64,000 nt of DNA, from NCBI GenBank assembly GCA_964019165.1, contig OZ025273.1, positions 1,694,501-1,758,500 on the forward strand, in the 5' to 3' direction. The stretch is from Mastigias papua. Taxonomy: Eukaryota; Cnidaria; Scyphozoa; Rhizostomeae; Mastigiidae. This document shows positions 39,101-62,567 of the stretch, one piece after another. How positions within the stretch are numbered: the stretch's first letter is position 1; every line of letters begins with the position of its first letter. Below the pieces are notes generated by a model. It saw nothing but the letters and a program-made list of their open reading frames with translations, made no database searches and was not told the DNA's origin. The position numbers and the translations under genes are program-made.

Positions 39101-40456
39101 ATTCCTAGTTGTGAGCTTGCTGATGTTGTCTCTTCCATATCCTTTCTGAAGTGACAGTCTTTCATTAACCATGGATCTTACCTGATAGAATTTTTACTTT
39201 CGATCGCACATCCTCTCATCTCATAAAATTTGGATTCAGAATCGGTTTTTATAATTCTACAACCATCAGATATAAATTTATCTCGTGAGCATGTATTAAA
39301 CTACTTTTTTGTAAAAGGTCTGAAATACTAGACGTTTTTGCCTGATTATATATTTATGAAGACGTTTGGAATATTTTAGTTACTAAATCACTCAAACATT
39401 TGTCTTGAAGCATTTAGACAATTGAAAAAGATTTACACTGAGACAAGCTGACATCAATGAATTCAATATCTCTACTTCCATAGCAACCGAAATTCAGGTT
39501 ATTTTATTAAGGTAGCAACTTGCTATCTTTCAATGCAATCGGGCATGCTTTATGAGTTTTGACTTCTTTTGAAAATGCCAAATGTGACTTTCACCATCCT
39601 CTTCTAGCTGCATTTTTCTAATGCATGGCAAAAAATTTTCATTAATCCAAATACCACTAATTGGTATCCTAATTCACTTAACATCATGATATTTTCTGAA
39701 AAAATCACATTCATAATAGTAAGGAAATGATTAAAATTTCTCGACGACGTTTAACTGAAATTTCATGTCTATATAAATACAAAATTATGTTATTTCTATA
39801 GATGCAAATATCAACAGCATTCAATACAAAAAAAGACTTTTTGTATTTCATTCCATGCACAGAGCGACCTGTTAGTTTCTATTTGTTTTCAATATTCATG
39901 TGCATTGATGAAAATAAAATCATACCAGTATTGCCAATACACCTGGACTACAACCAATACCATTCTACTAAAAAGAGATAGCTTAATCACAAAAAAATCC
40001 TGCTGGTATCACGGCAAGTTCTCCTGGATGCTGATACTCCCAACTTTTGCAATTGACCTATTTTATAAATGCAACTAACAACTGCCTGCTTAACAATGCT
40101 AGCATTCCGCCCTATACAGTCTGGAAACCCTTAATTATTTCACTATATACTTACACGCATCGATAACATCTTTAAAGCTACACCAAGCTGCTAGGTACTA
40201 CACCCATACTGTTGGCAAATGTTTGTATTACACCCCATCCCGAAGAATTACTATATTCACGAGGTTCTGCCCACAGGTTGCTGCTTTGGGCATCAAGCAA
40301 CTTTAGAAGATCCAATTAATAAGCATTGCCATTGAGGAAGATAACATCATATGGTATCAAAGGAGTGTGGCATAAGAAAAGATAAAAAATACCGTGTTTA
40401 CTTCCGTTACTGTCTTCTCGTGAAGCATCTACCTGCTTGCTAAGAGTGCATCCCAT
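30170..40456 (-). CDS. C1orf21: C1orf21-family small lipidated protein, seven exons
   Basis: Exons: 1 40393-40456, 2 36946-37067, 3 36003-36032, 4 35893-35921, 5 33964-34021, 6 31564-31619, 7 30170-30236. They total 426 nt, giving 141 residues. The N-terminus MGCTLSKQ predicts myristoylation of Gly2 and palmitoylation of Cys3, hence membrane anchoring (inference). Exon 2 is Asn/Ser/Lys-rich low complexity. Exons 5-6 encode SQLDFFEMLDRKIDAGPDYI, matching the one conserved block of human C1orf21 (SQQEFFRMLDEKIEKGRDY), a 121-residue family of unknown function. The start has G at -3 and +4. All exons join in frame; for exon 3 I used the GTGAAA donor because the GTTAGT donor seven bases downstream would create a stop. 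The C-terminal extension from exon 7 (ending CRTSIT) goes beyond the human protein and is the least certain part. No enzymatic motif is visible. Confidence 0.8.
31830..32185. repeat. G-rich interspersed repeat fragments in C1orf21-like intron 5/6 region
   Basis: GGGGGGTGGGGGTGAGAATA and GGGGGCTCGAACAAATGGTG (31831-31920), then GGGGCGTTGGAATAAGTGCG and GGTGGGGAGTAATTATTCGG (32117-32185): two related G-run units facing the same way, of the same general kind as 2147-2240. Confidence 0.5.
36700..36775. repeat. Interspersed repeat end with CCCCCCTTGGCTACGGGCC
   Basis: A C-run of about nine bases followed by TTGGCTACGGGCCTGA, next to TGGGGACCTTGCCCCCAGG. A related sequence with GGTGTCACCCCC and CGCTACGCCCTGA is at 37678-37725 and another G-run palindrome (GGGGGCATGCCCCC) at 44859-44872. 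These resemble the termini of dispersed elements common in invertebrates. Confidence 0.45.
38041..38062. repeat. Poly-G run
   Basis: GG then twelve or more G in a row within GGTGGGGGGGGGGGGAGGG on the plus strand; C-rich on the transcribed strand of the C1orf21-like intron 1. It could form a G-quadruplex. Confidence 0.7.
38490..38507. repeat. 18-bp perfect palindrome CTCGTTTACGTAAACGAG
   Basis: A self-complementary site with a central TACGTA, in intron 1 of the C1orf21-like gene. It might be a dimeric transcription factor site or chance; no partner was found. Confidence 0.6.
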
Positions 40457-43444
40457 GTCAAGACCCCATTAATAGCAATCAGTACTGCTAGGCAGCTGAA
40501 ATAAAATCAATGTCAATACCGTACACGAACAACAATTCCCCTTCCTTGAAATCTCAAGGCTATGCGAAGTACATCAACATGTTCACTGTAATAATGTGAC
40601 CAGCTTGTTAATAATGCATTAGCAGAGAGTCGATGGACGAAATTTGTGTTACGATGGACAGCTGCAAGAAGCTGTTCGTCTGTTTGTGTTGCTGGCTGAC
40701 TATCTCCTATTGTTGCCAATAATCAATTGAACATACGAGAGCCTTCTCCACGGCAAGGTATCCACCAGGTCTCTAAAATAATATGCAACAAACAAGTGCT
40801 TTAGATCTCCTCGTAACTTGACTTAGATCTTGCGGCATGCGTTAAACTGTGACAATGGTCAGAAAATGTTCAATGATGCCTGTTGTTATCTCACAAAACT
40901 CCTCTGACTAGCCAAAAAGGGGTATACTGTCCTGCTGAATTCAAATTGAAGGCATCAGACTTGAGCTCCCAAAGCTTGATGAGATTCAGCTTCATATGAT
41001 TAAGAGCTTCAACAGAGATCAACCCTAGAACAAGAAGAATATCCAGCTAAATTCCAATCCAAAGCTCCTTGCTTTAATGTCAAAAGCTTGATACATCCAA
41101 AGATCACAAGTCAATATTGTTCATTTCCATCTTTCAAATAATATATCCAGACTGAGTGTCTGATGATTTAAGTAAAAGTACTACACAAAAACAAGTTCCA
41201 GCTCCTAAAAGACAAATTGGAATCTATGTTACAGTTGTCGTAGAAAAGGTCCTATTACAAATATACACCATAAGGTTGTCCGCATACCACCTCATCGCTC
41301 ATTCTTAGTAAATATTTTTATGTCTACAGTAGCAGGTTTTTGTCCTAGGTGTGTTCTGTCTCGTGAAACATACCTGCTATTGTCTGAAAGCAATGCTCAC
41401 GCAAAAGAAACATTTTCTTCTCCCAGCAACAGTGTCGGCAAGTGATTTTGCATGGAGTTTTATCAATATATATACTACAACATTATAAATAAAACAATGA
41501 AGAAGACAATAAATGAATCATATTCAGATAAATTCTGTATGGAAATAAAACTACCAGATGCCCTTGAACAACAATCGCTTTTCAAGTTTGAGATCTTCGA
41601 CGGCAAAACTTTTTACAATAGCATTATTACAATGTGGAAAAATTTAAAAACCATGATGTAAAGAGTGCGCTAGTTTTCAGTTGCTGACAACGTGCAGATA
41701 GGGTGTGACTGCATTTGATATGGATAAATTATTCAGAGCAAAAATAGGCCGATACTAAGATGGGATAACATCGGATAATGATGATACATTATAGAGGACT
41801 AATGTAGCTAAAACAGGGTGATTCCAATCTATAATCGATTAGCATCTAGCTATAAATATTCAAGAGGAATCCTTTTTGTTCTCTCTATTCCTGATTAAAG
41901 TTCATCAACGCATGGTCATGTGCAAATCATGTTAACCCGATCATAATTTGTAAAGATTGCGGTGAAGCAGAGAATATTAATGGGTAGGCAATGCTGTAAC
42001 ATAGGGCTTATACCCTGAGCAGTGCTTATAAAATATCGAAACACGAATGTCAGAAAAGGAAGCTCTTGGTTATAATAAGGCATAGTAAATGAGGATTGGT
42101 GGTCGTAGAAGTAGGAAGAGCGGCATTGTCTTATTTCATATCAGGAGAGGACTCTGTCTCACAAGTGTTTCGATTTGAATCCAACCATTTCATCAACATA
42201 AAATTTCCAGGCTTGTTTCCACAAGACATCTATATCACAGGATTACTAAATGGTGTTTCCGCTGGGGAGAATTCACCTCAAAATCGCCAGTATCTTCCGG
42301 TTAGAACAGGAATTCTGATCTTAAGTAAAAGTGTCAAAAGGAAGATTGCAGTTCATGTAACATTATCCTGTCATTCATTTAAACTTCCACGTTCTCAATC
42401 ATCATGGCGATCGTATGGAAGGTAGGCTTTAGCGTCGTGACATATCTGTAAGTTTTTAACGCAGCGGCCATCAAGCATTTATTTCTTGGAGGGCTTGATT
42501 CAATAAACATTTCCAAGAAACGATATTCAAAAATTCTAACGCTCACGCCCCTTTTCATAATGAAATTTATCAAACAAACGAGGTGCTCACGCAAAGACTG
42601 ATAATGAAATCTTTGAGATCTTGTTAAATCTATCATAATTGCGCGCTATGTCATCAGCCACATACATTAAATGAAGTCGAATTTGTCGAGCCACTCACTA
42701 AAAAGACCTTTGGCTTTAGTGCCATTATGCAAAAAGACCCCAAATCAGTAACTGTTAAACTGTAAAATATTTGTAACTTCGGATAATATAGATTACACTA
42801 TACATCATACTTTCTAGATTCCAAAATCGAACTCTTCACTTCCGATACCACAAAATGTGGGGAAAACCAAACCAGAATACGTCCTGATTTTTTGGGAATG
42901 GATAATGCTTCAAGCTGGTACTACAAATCCAGATTAACACAAGATCAAGATATCTGATCTAAGCAATCTGATTCATGATGGTATTAGCCTTTGAAGTAGA
43001 AAGGCCTTAATCAACAGAAACATCCTACAATAAACGCTATATATTTATACTTCCATTATAAATTTCTGAAAAATTTACACCTTGAAGAAATATAAGAATA
43101 ACTCATTGACGAAAACTAGAAAGACCTGCAAGCAACAACCTGCCAAATTAAATGAGAATACGGTTGTGTCATTACGAGTAGATTATCGAAATTGCAATAT
43201 CAAGAGAATCTAGGCACTACTTGCTACAACATTAGATATAATACTAACTGCCTATGTCGACTGAGACTTTCCTAATTAAAAATGAACGTCACATAATTTC
43301 CACAGAAAACATTTCAGAGTTGTTTGCTTGGAACAGAAGTTTTTAAAACAAAGACAAGATATTTTGCAGGTGCTACAAAAAATGAGACACATCTTAATGG
43401 ATAGATGCGTAGTACGCTAATAGGTCCAACAAACCGCAAAATAT

Positions 43445-43795
43445 TGACCTAAGAATATTACAATAATATTATTCGATCCGCCCATGAATGTATAATGAAT
43501 AATATCATTAATGATTAAAAAACATAATATCACCATAAGTCCAAGAATATATATCCAGTAACATCATTCGTGATTTAAGAAAACACTATTCAATAGGTCC
43601 AAGAATACGTACAGAATAATATCATTAATAATCTAAAAGAAAATATTATTCGATAGGACCAAGAACATGTATAGAATAATACCATGAATGATCCCAAAAG
43701 CAAAGTAATATTATTCCCCGGGTCTATGAAAATACAATGATTTAAGGAAAACAAAATTATTGGGTAGGCCTAGGAATATAAATCGAATAATTGTG
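43445..43795. repeat. Degenerate ~60-bp satellite, about six units
   Basis: Units share AATATTATTCGATAGG, CCAAGAATA, a GTATAGAATAATA stretch and CATTAATGATTTAA. The CCAAGAA word recurs at 43541, 43599 and 43659, giving periods of 58 and 60, with weaker units on both sides. Confidence 0.8.
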
Positions 43796-45060
43796 GATTT
43801 TACTTCTATATGCGCATACCCAATTCAAAGCCAGTGAGAAGTTGAGGGTGTAACAATTCTCTTAGGCTTCCCTTAAGTCCGTCTCTATTTAAATCGTTTG
43901 CCCAACTATGCATTTGGAGGGTGGATTTCGTGCCATTTATCCTTTAAATGTAAATGTGATAAAGAACAATATTACTTAAGATGAATATCTTTAAGTAAAA
44001 AGCCATAAAACCACAAATGTCGATATTAAAGTTATGTAGTAATTGGATAGCACAGCTTCATCATGGCCTACTCTATTTCAAATGGCTTCCTGCCCGCATC
44101 ACCGTATACACCTTCCCCTAATATCTAAACTTTCTAAGCTTTTTTAACATTTCAACACAATCACCTTCATACGACTTCCTTAGCAAGAATGTCCGAGTTT
44201 GTGCAACACTACAGCGTTACAGAAACAGACAGGCATTACACAAACATAACACTTCACTACATAGGCTACCACAAGCAATCTATAAAAAAATCAAACAAAA
44301 GGGATGATGGACTTGCATGAATATTGGAATTTTAAATGTATATGATTTATCGACTTTCTCAGGTCTCAAAAATCCAATGTTGAACTTTCATAATTGTTTG
44401 AGCCGTCGAGTACTGCTTTCCTATAAAATGCACGTATACGATACTATGTTATGAGTCGTCATGGCTGCGTTGCATAAAATACCGTGCCTTCTAGCGATGA
44501 CTAAGGTTTTGTTTGACAAACGTAAACGGAAATTTAATATATTTGTAAGGGGAGGTCAGGCAGTATGAATAGAAGACACATATTCAATACTTAACTACAG
44601 CTTACTGATATTCTAGGGGTGTGAGAGAACCCGTAGGCATGATTACTCAGAGGATTCTGAGTCAAAGCCAGACAAAGCCTTAGCCAAGATAATTCCTGGA
44701 CTTATGAGCCGCTATAAACCTCAGCTTGTGCTATGCCAATTGTGACCTTGTGTTGCTGACATGCATTACGGGTTTCTTTGTTTGTACTGTGTTTAATTTG
44801 ATACTCAAAACCTTTAAAACGAGACTAGGGGGGTTTTAACACCTAATTGGACCACAGGGGGCATGCCCCCAAGTTTTCTGCAGAGTCAATTTTGCATTTC
44901 GTCTGATTTCGAGGAGGAAAGGTTTGAGGAGGTTAGGGGGAATTCTAGCAAAGGTATACTTCTCTGTTACACCATTTCATTGCCATTTCCATAGCATTTG
45001 GACACTCTTCGGTTATGTCACTAAAAGCATTCCTGAAGGGGTGTAGTCACAAATGGGCAA

Positions 45061-47450
45061 TAAAATCCTTCTCTCCAGTCTGTGGTGGCTGGTGCTGCCC
45101 TGATGTTACATGATAAAGCTTGAAACAAATGCTTATCTGGATGGCTCAGAAAAAAATTGATAGCAACTACAAAACAAAGCTCAGTTGGATTTGCCACAAG
45201 TCTAACTATGTCATGCTTTAAAAGTAAATGTGCTGCCCCAAAGCACTAACTATTGCATAAAAAGCTACATACTAACAAAACTGCCTTGCACAAATTGAAA
45301 AATGTCATCAAGGAGATGAATGCAAACATTCAGGCTTCTGGACAAATAGCAACAAACAGCAGCAGCACAGAGTGCAAAGGGGTGGCACTGCTAAGGTAGA
45401 AGGGATGATCACCAAAATGCTACAAAAGAAAAGAATGAGGGGAAGCAGTGGGGGGTACATCCTGTGGGGCTAAAGCATGGGCAGTGGAGGCAGGGGGCTG
45501 GGGGTTATAGCCCCTCCACTTTCTATGGCAAATATAATTTAGTACCCATTTTAGCACCCTTCTATATCCCTCTAACATTAATCTGTCCACTCCAGCCCCC
45601 CCAAATGTTGCTCCACCACCCTTGTATAGGCAACATTCTCCTAACAAATTTCCTTACTTACCACCTTCCCGAAATGGTAACTGTAGTATAACAATCCTGA
45701 TAAAACAGGAAAGTCTCAAATTTCTAATAAATTTTGTGCTAGAGTAGACTGCCTCCATATCCACTGTGCTACTGCCTGCAAATGTGAAGGTGCAAATGCC
45801 AATTGAGGCCTGAGCAATGAATCAGACTGTTTTCTACAAAAATGCATTCTGAAAATCAAAATTTCTTCCCCTCTGTTGGTTCTGGGGAATTCTATAGCAG
45901 CTAACAAGATGTCTTAAATATGTCATTCTGAGAAGTTGAATCCCTATAATAAACGACTATTGGACTTATCAAAATATTGCTAGCCAATTACTCAAGAAGA
46001 GAGCACTCTACACATAGACAATATACTTTTGATCTTTTCCTTTACTAAAGAAAGCATATTCTCAGAGTTAGAGATTTGATGCAGGAAAACTACAAAAGCT
46101 GGGGTTTGACATTGAAACTACTTTGGAGAATACTAAGGAATTGATGTTCAGTAGAATTGGGCAAGCTAACTGACCCCTGAAATTGAATTTACCAAGCAAA
46201 TTTTCTACTCTCCAAACCAGAAAATCAATAATTTTGAATAGCCAGGTATGCCAATTTAATGTAACCTTTCTATCCCCTGAGGCCCTATTTGCCCACAACT
46301 GCACCTATGGTTGATCCTGCAATTGCCTAGTATGTAACCAAGGTGGCTGACCCAAAACTCAAGTACTCTCCAGAGGTATTCTTATGCAAATGGAATGGTT
46401 AGTGGTAGCACTACAGGGGGCAAGAGATGACAATGGCCCAGTTTTTCCAAGATCATTTTTCTACTATATCAAAAGTCAAGAAGAAAAAGTTGACGGGATT
46501 GTGTAATTCCTAGCAAGTTATAATTCTTTCTCATGTCATATAACTGCTCTAAATCTGCCATTTGTCAGCTCAGGTTGCAAAATAGGATAAAGATGTCAAG
46601 CCAATAACAAAAGTTCTCTGGCCAGCATAATAGTATTGAGCAAGGTTCAACCTATCCCAATTTCCAATTTTCCACTAGCCTACAATACCCCCTAATAATG
46701 ACAAACTCTGCACGCTTGAGACCCCTTTCTAGTAAGCATACAGATAGCAGAGTTGATTTCTCACTGTGCCAATATGTCTCCAATCCAATCATGGCGCTTA
46801 CTACATTTCATCTGATAATAATGGCATGCCACTTGCACAATGAAAAATCCCTATAGTTAACATGGCAGGCAATATAAAGGCTATGCCACTAGAGCTGAGA
46901 TAGGTGCTACAAAAGCCTATTTGCATTGTACCAAGTGGGACAATGCACTGAGAGACAAGAGATCAAAACCTCACATTTCATTGATCACCAACACAATAAG
47001 CTGATGCTTTGAAAGAACTAAAGGATTGTATTGTTGAGAAAGGCTGATATTGCTTTGCATCAAAGATTATTTTCAATAGTCAATATGCTTGACTGCAATT
47101 GCACAATACAATTTACATTACTTTGCACATACACTCCAGGGATGATACATAGCCTCAGAGTGTAAATGCATGATAATTGAAGTTGTTCCATCAAAAGACA
47201 GTTTTAAAAGGCGTGATTTTTCATGCTGATTCCTAGCTGCATTGGAGATTATCAGCTAGCAATAAAACATTACAAAATCAAAGGTCCAAACGATATGAGT
47301 AATCTCTCCAGAAAATTGAATGTTCATTAATACAATTTGAATTTTGAGGCTTTGCATTGATTTAAACCATGATAGGGGCCAGCATTACAGAAGACAGTAG
47401 CCTCCAAATAACTTATACCTTTCCACTAGCAAACGGTTGTTGTCTATTTG
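45061..47450. other. CpG-depleted intergenic block
   Basis: No CG dinucleotide occurs from 45061 to 45669 and only about ten in the whole 2.4 kb, while sequence on both sides has several per 100-200 bases. TG/CA-rich text such as TGGCTGGTGCTGCCCTGATG suggests methylation-driven decay. No protein similarity was recognised. Confidence 0.7.
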
Positions 47451-49930
47451 GCCTAGCCCCTACGAACTAGAGGGCCGGTATCCTACCCTTTGACATTCTA
47501 AAAATGCTATATCGGCTGGCCATGGCAAGGACAAAAATATGGAACTAATTATTTTACTATGAACATCTGAAACGGAAAATATCGAAGACATGGCTGAAAA
47601 CAAACTCTTTCAAAGTATATGCTAAAGACCTTCGTAAGTCGTTGTTTTCAAAATCGTAATTTCTAAAGAAGTTAGGGCTGCTTGATAAGACAAGCTACTA
47701 ACAACGAAAGATCCTTCGTGAATTACATGGTGAATCAACAATGCGAAAGCTTCAGTTGACAAACATTTTTGAGGAGAAAATAGCCTGAAAAGGACTAGAT
47801 ATAAACACACATGCATTACCATTGTGTATATGCTATGTGTGTGCGCTTTGACGAGGCAAAAGAAATCTAAAAGGACGACCAAGCTAATTACGTGTCTGCT
47901 AGTCTCTTTGGGGAATGGGGGGAAACAAAGGCACCTTTGCATCTCTGATATGAGACAATCACCACTCACGAGTAGTGACAACGGAACGCTGCTCTAAATG
48001 AAGAAAACAAGCGAATAAACATGTGTGTACATACTATTCACAGCAGATTGGGTTTCACGATGCGACTCCAACATCAAAACTCGGCCTAACGACCAACCAT
48101 GACAATTCCTGCTTTGCCCAGTGCTTCTTGCTCGGTCTGTGAATCAATTTATTGTATTCATCGACAGTTATCGTAAATTCTACCAAACCAAATGATTGTT
48201 CTGTGAATTCCTTGACTGCTCCTTGTCCAAGAATTCGTACATTTCAATGCGCATGTGCACAAAGAATGCGTTGCTATGAAGGATGTTTTCATAAATAAAA
48301 TAAAAGTCTGGTCTCCTGACCCCATTTTGGTGACGCTTGTTCACTCATATTTTTAGTGTAATGCTTCCAACATGACATTTGCTCTTCTCACTATTTTCTT
48401 TACTAGGCATTCCTGATCTCATACTCTATCACAATTTGATCAACGAGGCTTGTATTCTTTCTTAATAAGGACCTTTTGACGCCTTATATAATCGTAAACG
48501 GTCTCTTGACAAAATAGCTGTTGTTGCACGATACTTCCTGGTAAAGGACGTCGTTTTGGCTAGATGTTCTCCAAATCAAACTAATCATACTGTAAAACAA
48601 ACTAGATTAAGTCTGCACTGAAATAAGGGAGGGAATGCTCTGTAAAAGCGTCTGAAAAAATGTACCGTAACAAATAGCAAAGCTTATTAAACAACAAAGT
48701 TGCACTGTCCGTTTAGCACTATAACATAAAGCTGTTGACTTCTGTTTTTCAGTAAGAGAACCCTTCCTCATATACAAAGTTCAAAAAACGACACATGAAG
48801 CCATTTGCAATAAGATCTAATGTATAAATCACCCCAATATATTTCATTCCAAATCAAGGCAAACTCTTACCACCCAGTTTCAAACTTCTCCTCCGACTTA
48901 ATAACTAAGAAGAGTAGAGCTTTTCCTCTACTTTGTAGAAGTGTTACATAACTCCACAGGGTCTTGAGTCTCAAAACTACTTACGAATGGAAATCCCGGT
49001 AACTTACTGAGCTATCAAGCAAAGAGAAGGGCAATTTCACAGGCGAAGCAATCGCCATCAGTAAACTCTCTTTCTTGGCGAATGCATTTAAAAGCTCCAA
49101 CAAAGTGCGGTTACTCTCCAGTACGGAGTAGACATCCCCCCCCCGACTATTTATTTTTCAAAAAGTGCATACCAAGACAGCTGAAAATGGCACCGATGAT
49201 GGCGAAATAATGAACGAAGATGACGGACACCGTTCTAAGTATGTTAGAAAATATGCAAGAAAAACAATAAGGTATTTCTCAAAACGTGGAGGTTTTTTAT
49301 CCAATGCACACGTTGTTAGACCTTTTTCCAACCCGTTTATTGACACCCCCTTTTCTATTTCGGACTGGAGAGTAGCACTATTGACTTTTAGTCTGTGAAA
49401 TTTCCCTAATGCAGTACGAATAGGAGAAATTCCCAGCGTGGGTGAGCAATTTATAAGATACTCAAATCTGCTAGTAGTCGCATCTGCATTATATTGCAAC
49501 CTATGCTTTTCTGCTATACTTGAATCCTTCACTGCCTACCAACACGAAGAAAAATTCATTCTTCAGTTGGTGAAAAGGAATAAACGCTTTTTAACGTAAA
49601 AAAACATGACACTTTTCCAATACTCTGGAATTTAAATGCATAATAATTTACTCTACCAGACACAACCCTTTCTCTTATATGAGACTTACGAGGTGTTAAC
49701 CTTATCAGGCCCTAAAGCCAGTTGCAATGATATGACATGGAAACACTTTTCTTATAAGTTGCAAACGTGACTCAGGATCAGTCTTCAAAACGGCGCAAAA
49801 ATAACACGAATTTGAACCCTAAAAGTTGTTTATGGGCAGTAAACTTGAAACACATTAGATGATAGGTACTAGCACTCCCCAGCAGAATATCTCAATTTCC
49901 CTTATAACTAATAGGCTGGCCAGTGATTGA

Positions 49931-50103
49931 TTAGGGGCTGTTCAATAATTACTTCACGTTGAAATCGCAATTTTTGAACCACCTATCCCCCAGCGTCACG
50001 CTCTGAATCACGAAAAACGTGTAGATCTACCATAGAGATAGGCCAGTCTCTATGAGAACTACCCACCCCCTAGGCGTGACGTAATTATTTTAAGAGCCCC
50101 TTA
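49931..50103. mobile_element. MITE-like element
   Basis: Left end TAGGGGCTGTTCAATAATTA and the reverse complement of the right end, TAAGGGGCTCTTAAAATAAT, then TACGTCACG/TACTTCACG, form imperfect terminal inverted repeats of about 28 bases around a short C-run core without coding capacity. TA at both ends is compatible with Tc1/mariner-type target duplication. Confidence 0.65.
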
Positions 50104-52433
50104 CACCAGGTCTGTTTAGCACTCAATCACGGAAAGTGCTCGTGAAATGATATTTCCTGTGTCAGCCATGGCATTTCTGTTTTCAGCTCAGATATTACAT
50201 TCAAACTGCAAGCAGAACTCATCCGCAGGAAAGTAAAAAGGGGAGAAGTGATGAAGTCACAAACTCCCCTTCAATCTTTCATCCAACTGGGAAATCCTAG
50301 GGAATAGAACAAGTGCTAACGCAATGATCTAGAAATAAATTTCAGTACTGTACTCGGGCTACTGTCATCTGTGTTTTCTGAAAATTACGAACTGGGGTTC
50401 CTAGATAATCACTTCACAGCAAAAATGCACCATATCTAAAAACCTAATGGCTGCACTTTCAATACCAGAAATGCAATTTAAAATCTAAAATAGCTTGGAC
50501 CACCCTTTAGAAGACTTGAATCACTTCTATAGATACTAACTGCTTAAAGTAAGTTATGCCCGTTACCAAACACCACCTTGCACAAATGGACAAGTAAAAA
50601 TTAATTGCGAATAAACACCATTGGTACGTCTGTAAAATTCATTAAATTTATCCATAATATTCTAATTCTATCTGTAAATAAAATAATTTATAAGTTGGAT
50701 TAGAAGGATTTGCTTGCTATAACAAACGAACAAGAAGCAAGATTTGGGAATTAAAAGCTTCAGAAAAAAACAGCTGACTTCATCTTTACATAAACAGTGG
50801 TCAGGGACAATGATGTGCCGGAGAATATTGCAGAGGGAAAATTGAAATAAAATTGTGAAATTCTGGTGGGAAGTTCTTAATGGATTGCTCTCGTTCTAAA
50901 TCGTCATGCCATGTTCTTCTAGAAATCATTAAAAAGTAGTTGATGCCCTCTCCCCCCGCGGCTTCAAACCACACTTCAAACGACCCCTCTACGTCATGGC
51001 ACAGCATTAAATCGAACTCAGATCATTCGAGATCGCGAATCTAATGCTGACAGAGCCAGGACAAAACATTACTATTCAATGTTAAAACAATGAACATAAC
51101 ACCCAACACATTCCCTATTTCGGCACATCCATTCTAATAGCGAATAAAGCACCATTCACACAACAAAAACCACCCTAGATTCAACCCAAGTTAGTTCCAA
51201 TCCGGGTCTTGCTTACCTTCGTTCACATAGCTGCTTTCTGAAAACCCCTTTGAATAGCTAGTCGTGCAACGCATGCTCAGTTCACCATACTCTGGTAATG
51301 GATGAGCATAACTACCCATGGGTTTGCAAAAAATAACTGAGGTGTAACCGCGTTTACGTTTACAAGTCAATATTGCAGAACTAACCCAGGTCCAAGCTAG
51401 GTTGAGTCCACCTCTGATCATGGGCTAGGTCTAACCTACATTGAATCTGCCTCAGCTATATCTACACACGATAAAATCTAATCTGGGTTGAACCTAGGTC
51501 AGTCTGCGTCGTGAGAAGAGGGCAGAAGCATTTCGGTTTTATTCAAAGAGTTACAATATGATATAAGAAACATTACATTAAACTAATCCACGATAATGAA
51601 CGAAACAATTCTCATTTTCGATAATTTATTGGTGGCACTTCCAGACGAAGATGAAATATGATTCTAGAAGAAAGGCTTTACGAGACAAAATAAACTAATA
51701 GTAGCTGTAAGCCGGCATGACTCATGAATTAGAAGCTTTGGTAACCAGACGAGCAATAATTGCATTTTCCTACAGTCTATGCCGAATTGTAGACTTATCT
51801 GTAGTGCAGAAGTGTATTGTATCATGAATAATAGAATGGGGATGATAGGGTAGGGCAGGGAAGCACATTTCGTGATAGCGTCGAGATTAAGCAGGTTATC
51901 TTAATTTCATGTTTATCCATACGTATTACAGTTATTAATGTTGCAATTTTCCTTGGTATTATGCATTATCCCGTGTAGACCAGAAATGTCTAATGGGCTA
52001 ATACACTTAAACAAATAACGAAATGAAATGAAAATTTAAAGCAAAAATTTCATGGTCAAGTTAATGGCAATAGCGTGATCTGTGTAGCCATTGAAAAACA
52101 TCCAATCATCCAATGTGACTGTGTACCACATTAACGGAGCTTTAATAGCAAAATAAACCAAATTGCTACTAATGCACTGGTTTAACTAGTACCGAAATAG
52201 TCAATAGGAGACGATGTCGCCAGGTCCGATGAGAGCTTTGGTGGGAACAGCGGCAAAGTAACGACAAGCGAAAAGCTTGAAGCAGCTCTGTTCTAGCATG
52301 GGACAGCAATTGGTGAGGGTAAACCGGAAAGAGGGTTGGGGCTGAATATTGTATCTAAAGCACGTAAGGAAACAACCAAACATGGCACCCATACGATGGC
52401 ATGGAGGTATGTCAAAACACGAGATAATTCATG

Positions 52434-62567
<10,134 letters not shown>

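Larger units (their letters stand above)
40457..52433. other. Intergenic region between PI4KB and C1orf21-like gene
   Basis: About 12 kb with no supported gene. The longest frames (42096-42425 plus, 47622-47981 minus, 49158-49532 minus) match no family I know and lack convincing splice sites. It holds a degenerate satellite (43445-43795), a CpG-depleted block (45061-47450) and a MITE-like element (49931-50103). Confidence 0.6.

Noticed and set aside
47622..47981. 119-codon minus frame rich in Leu/His/Ser
   Set aside because: Composition looks random, with no domain or splice context.
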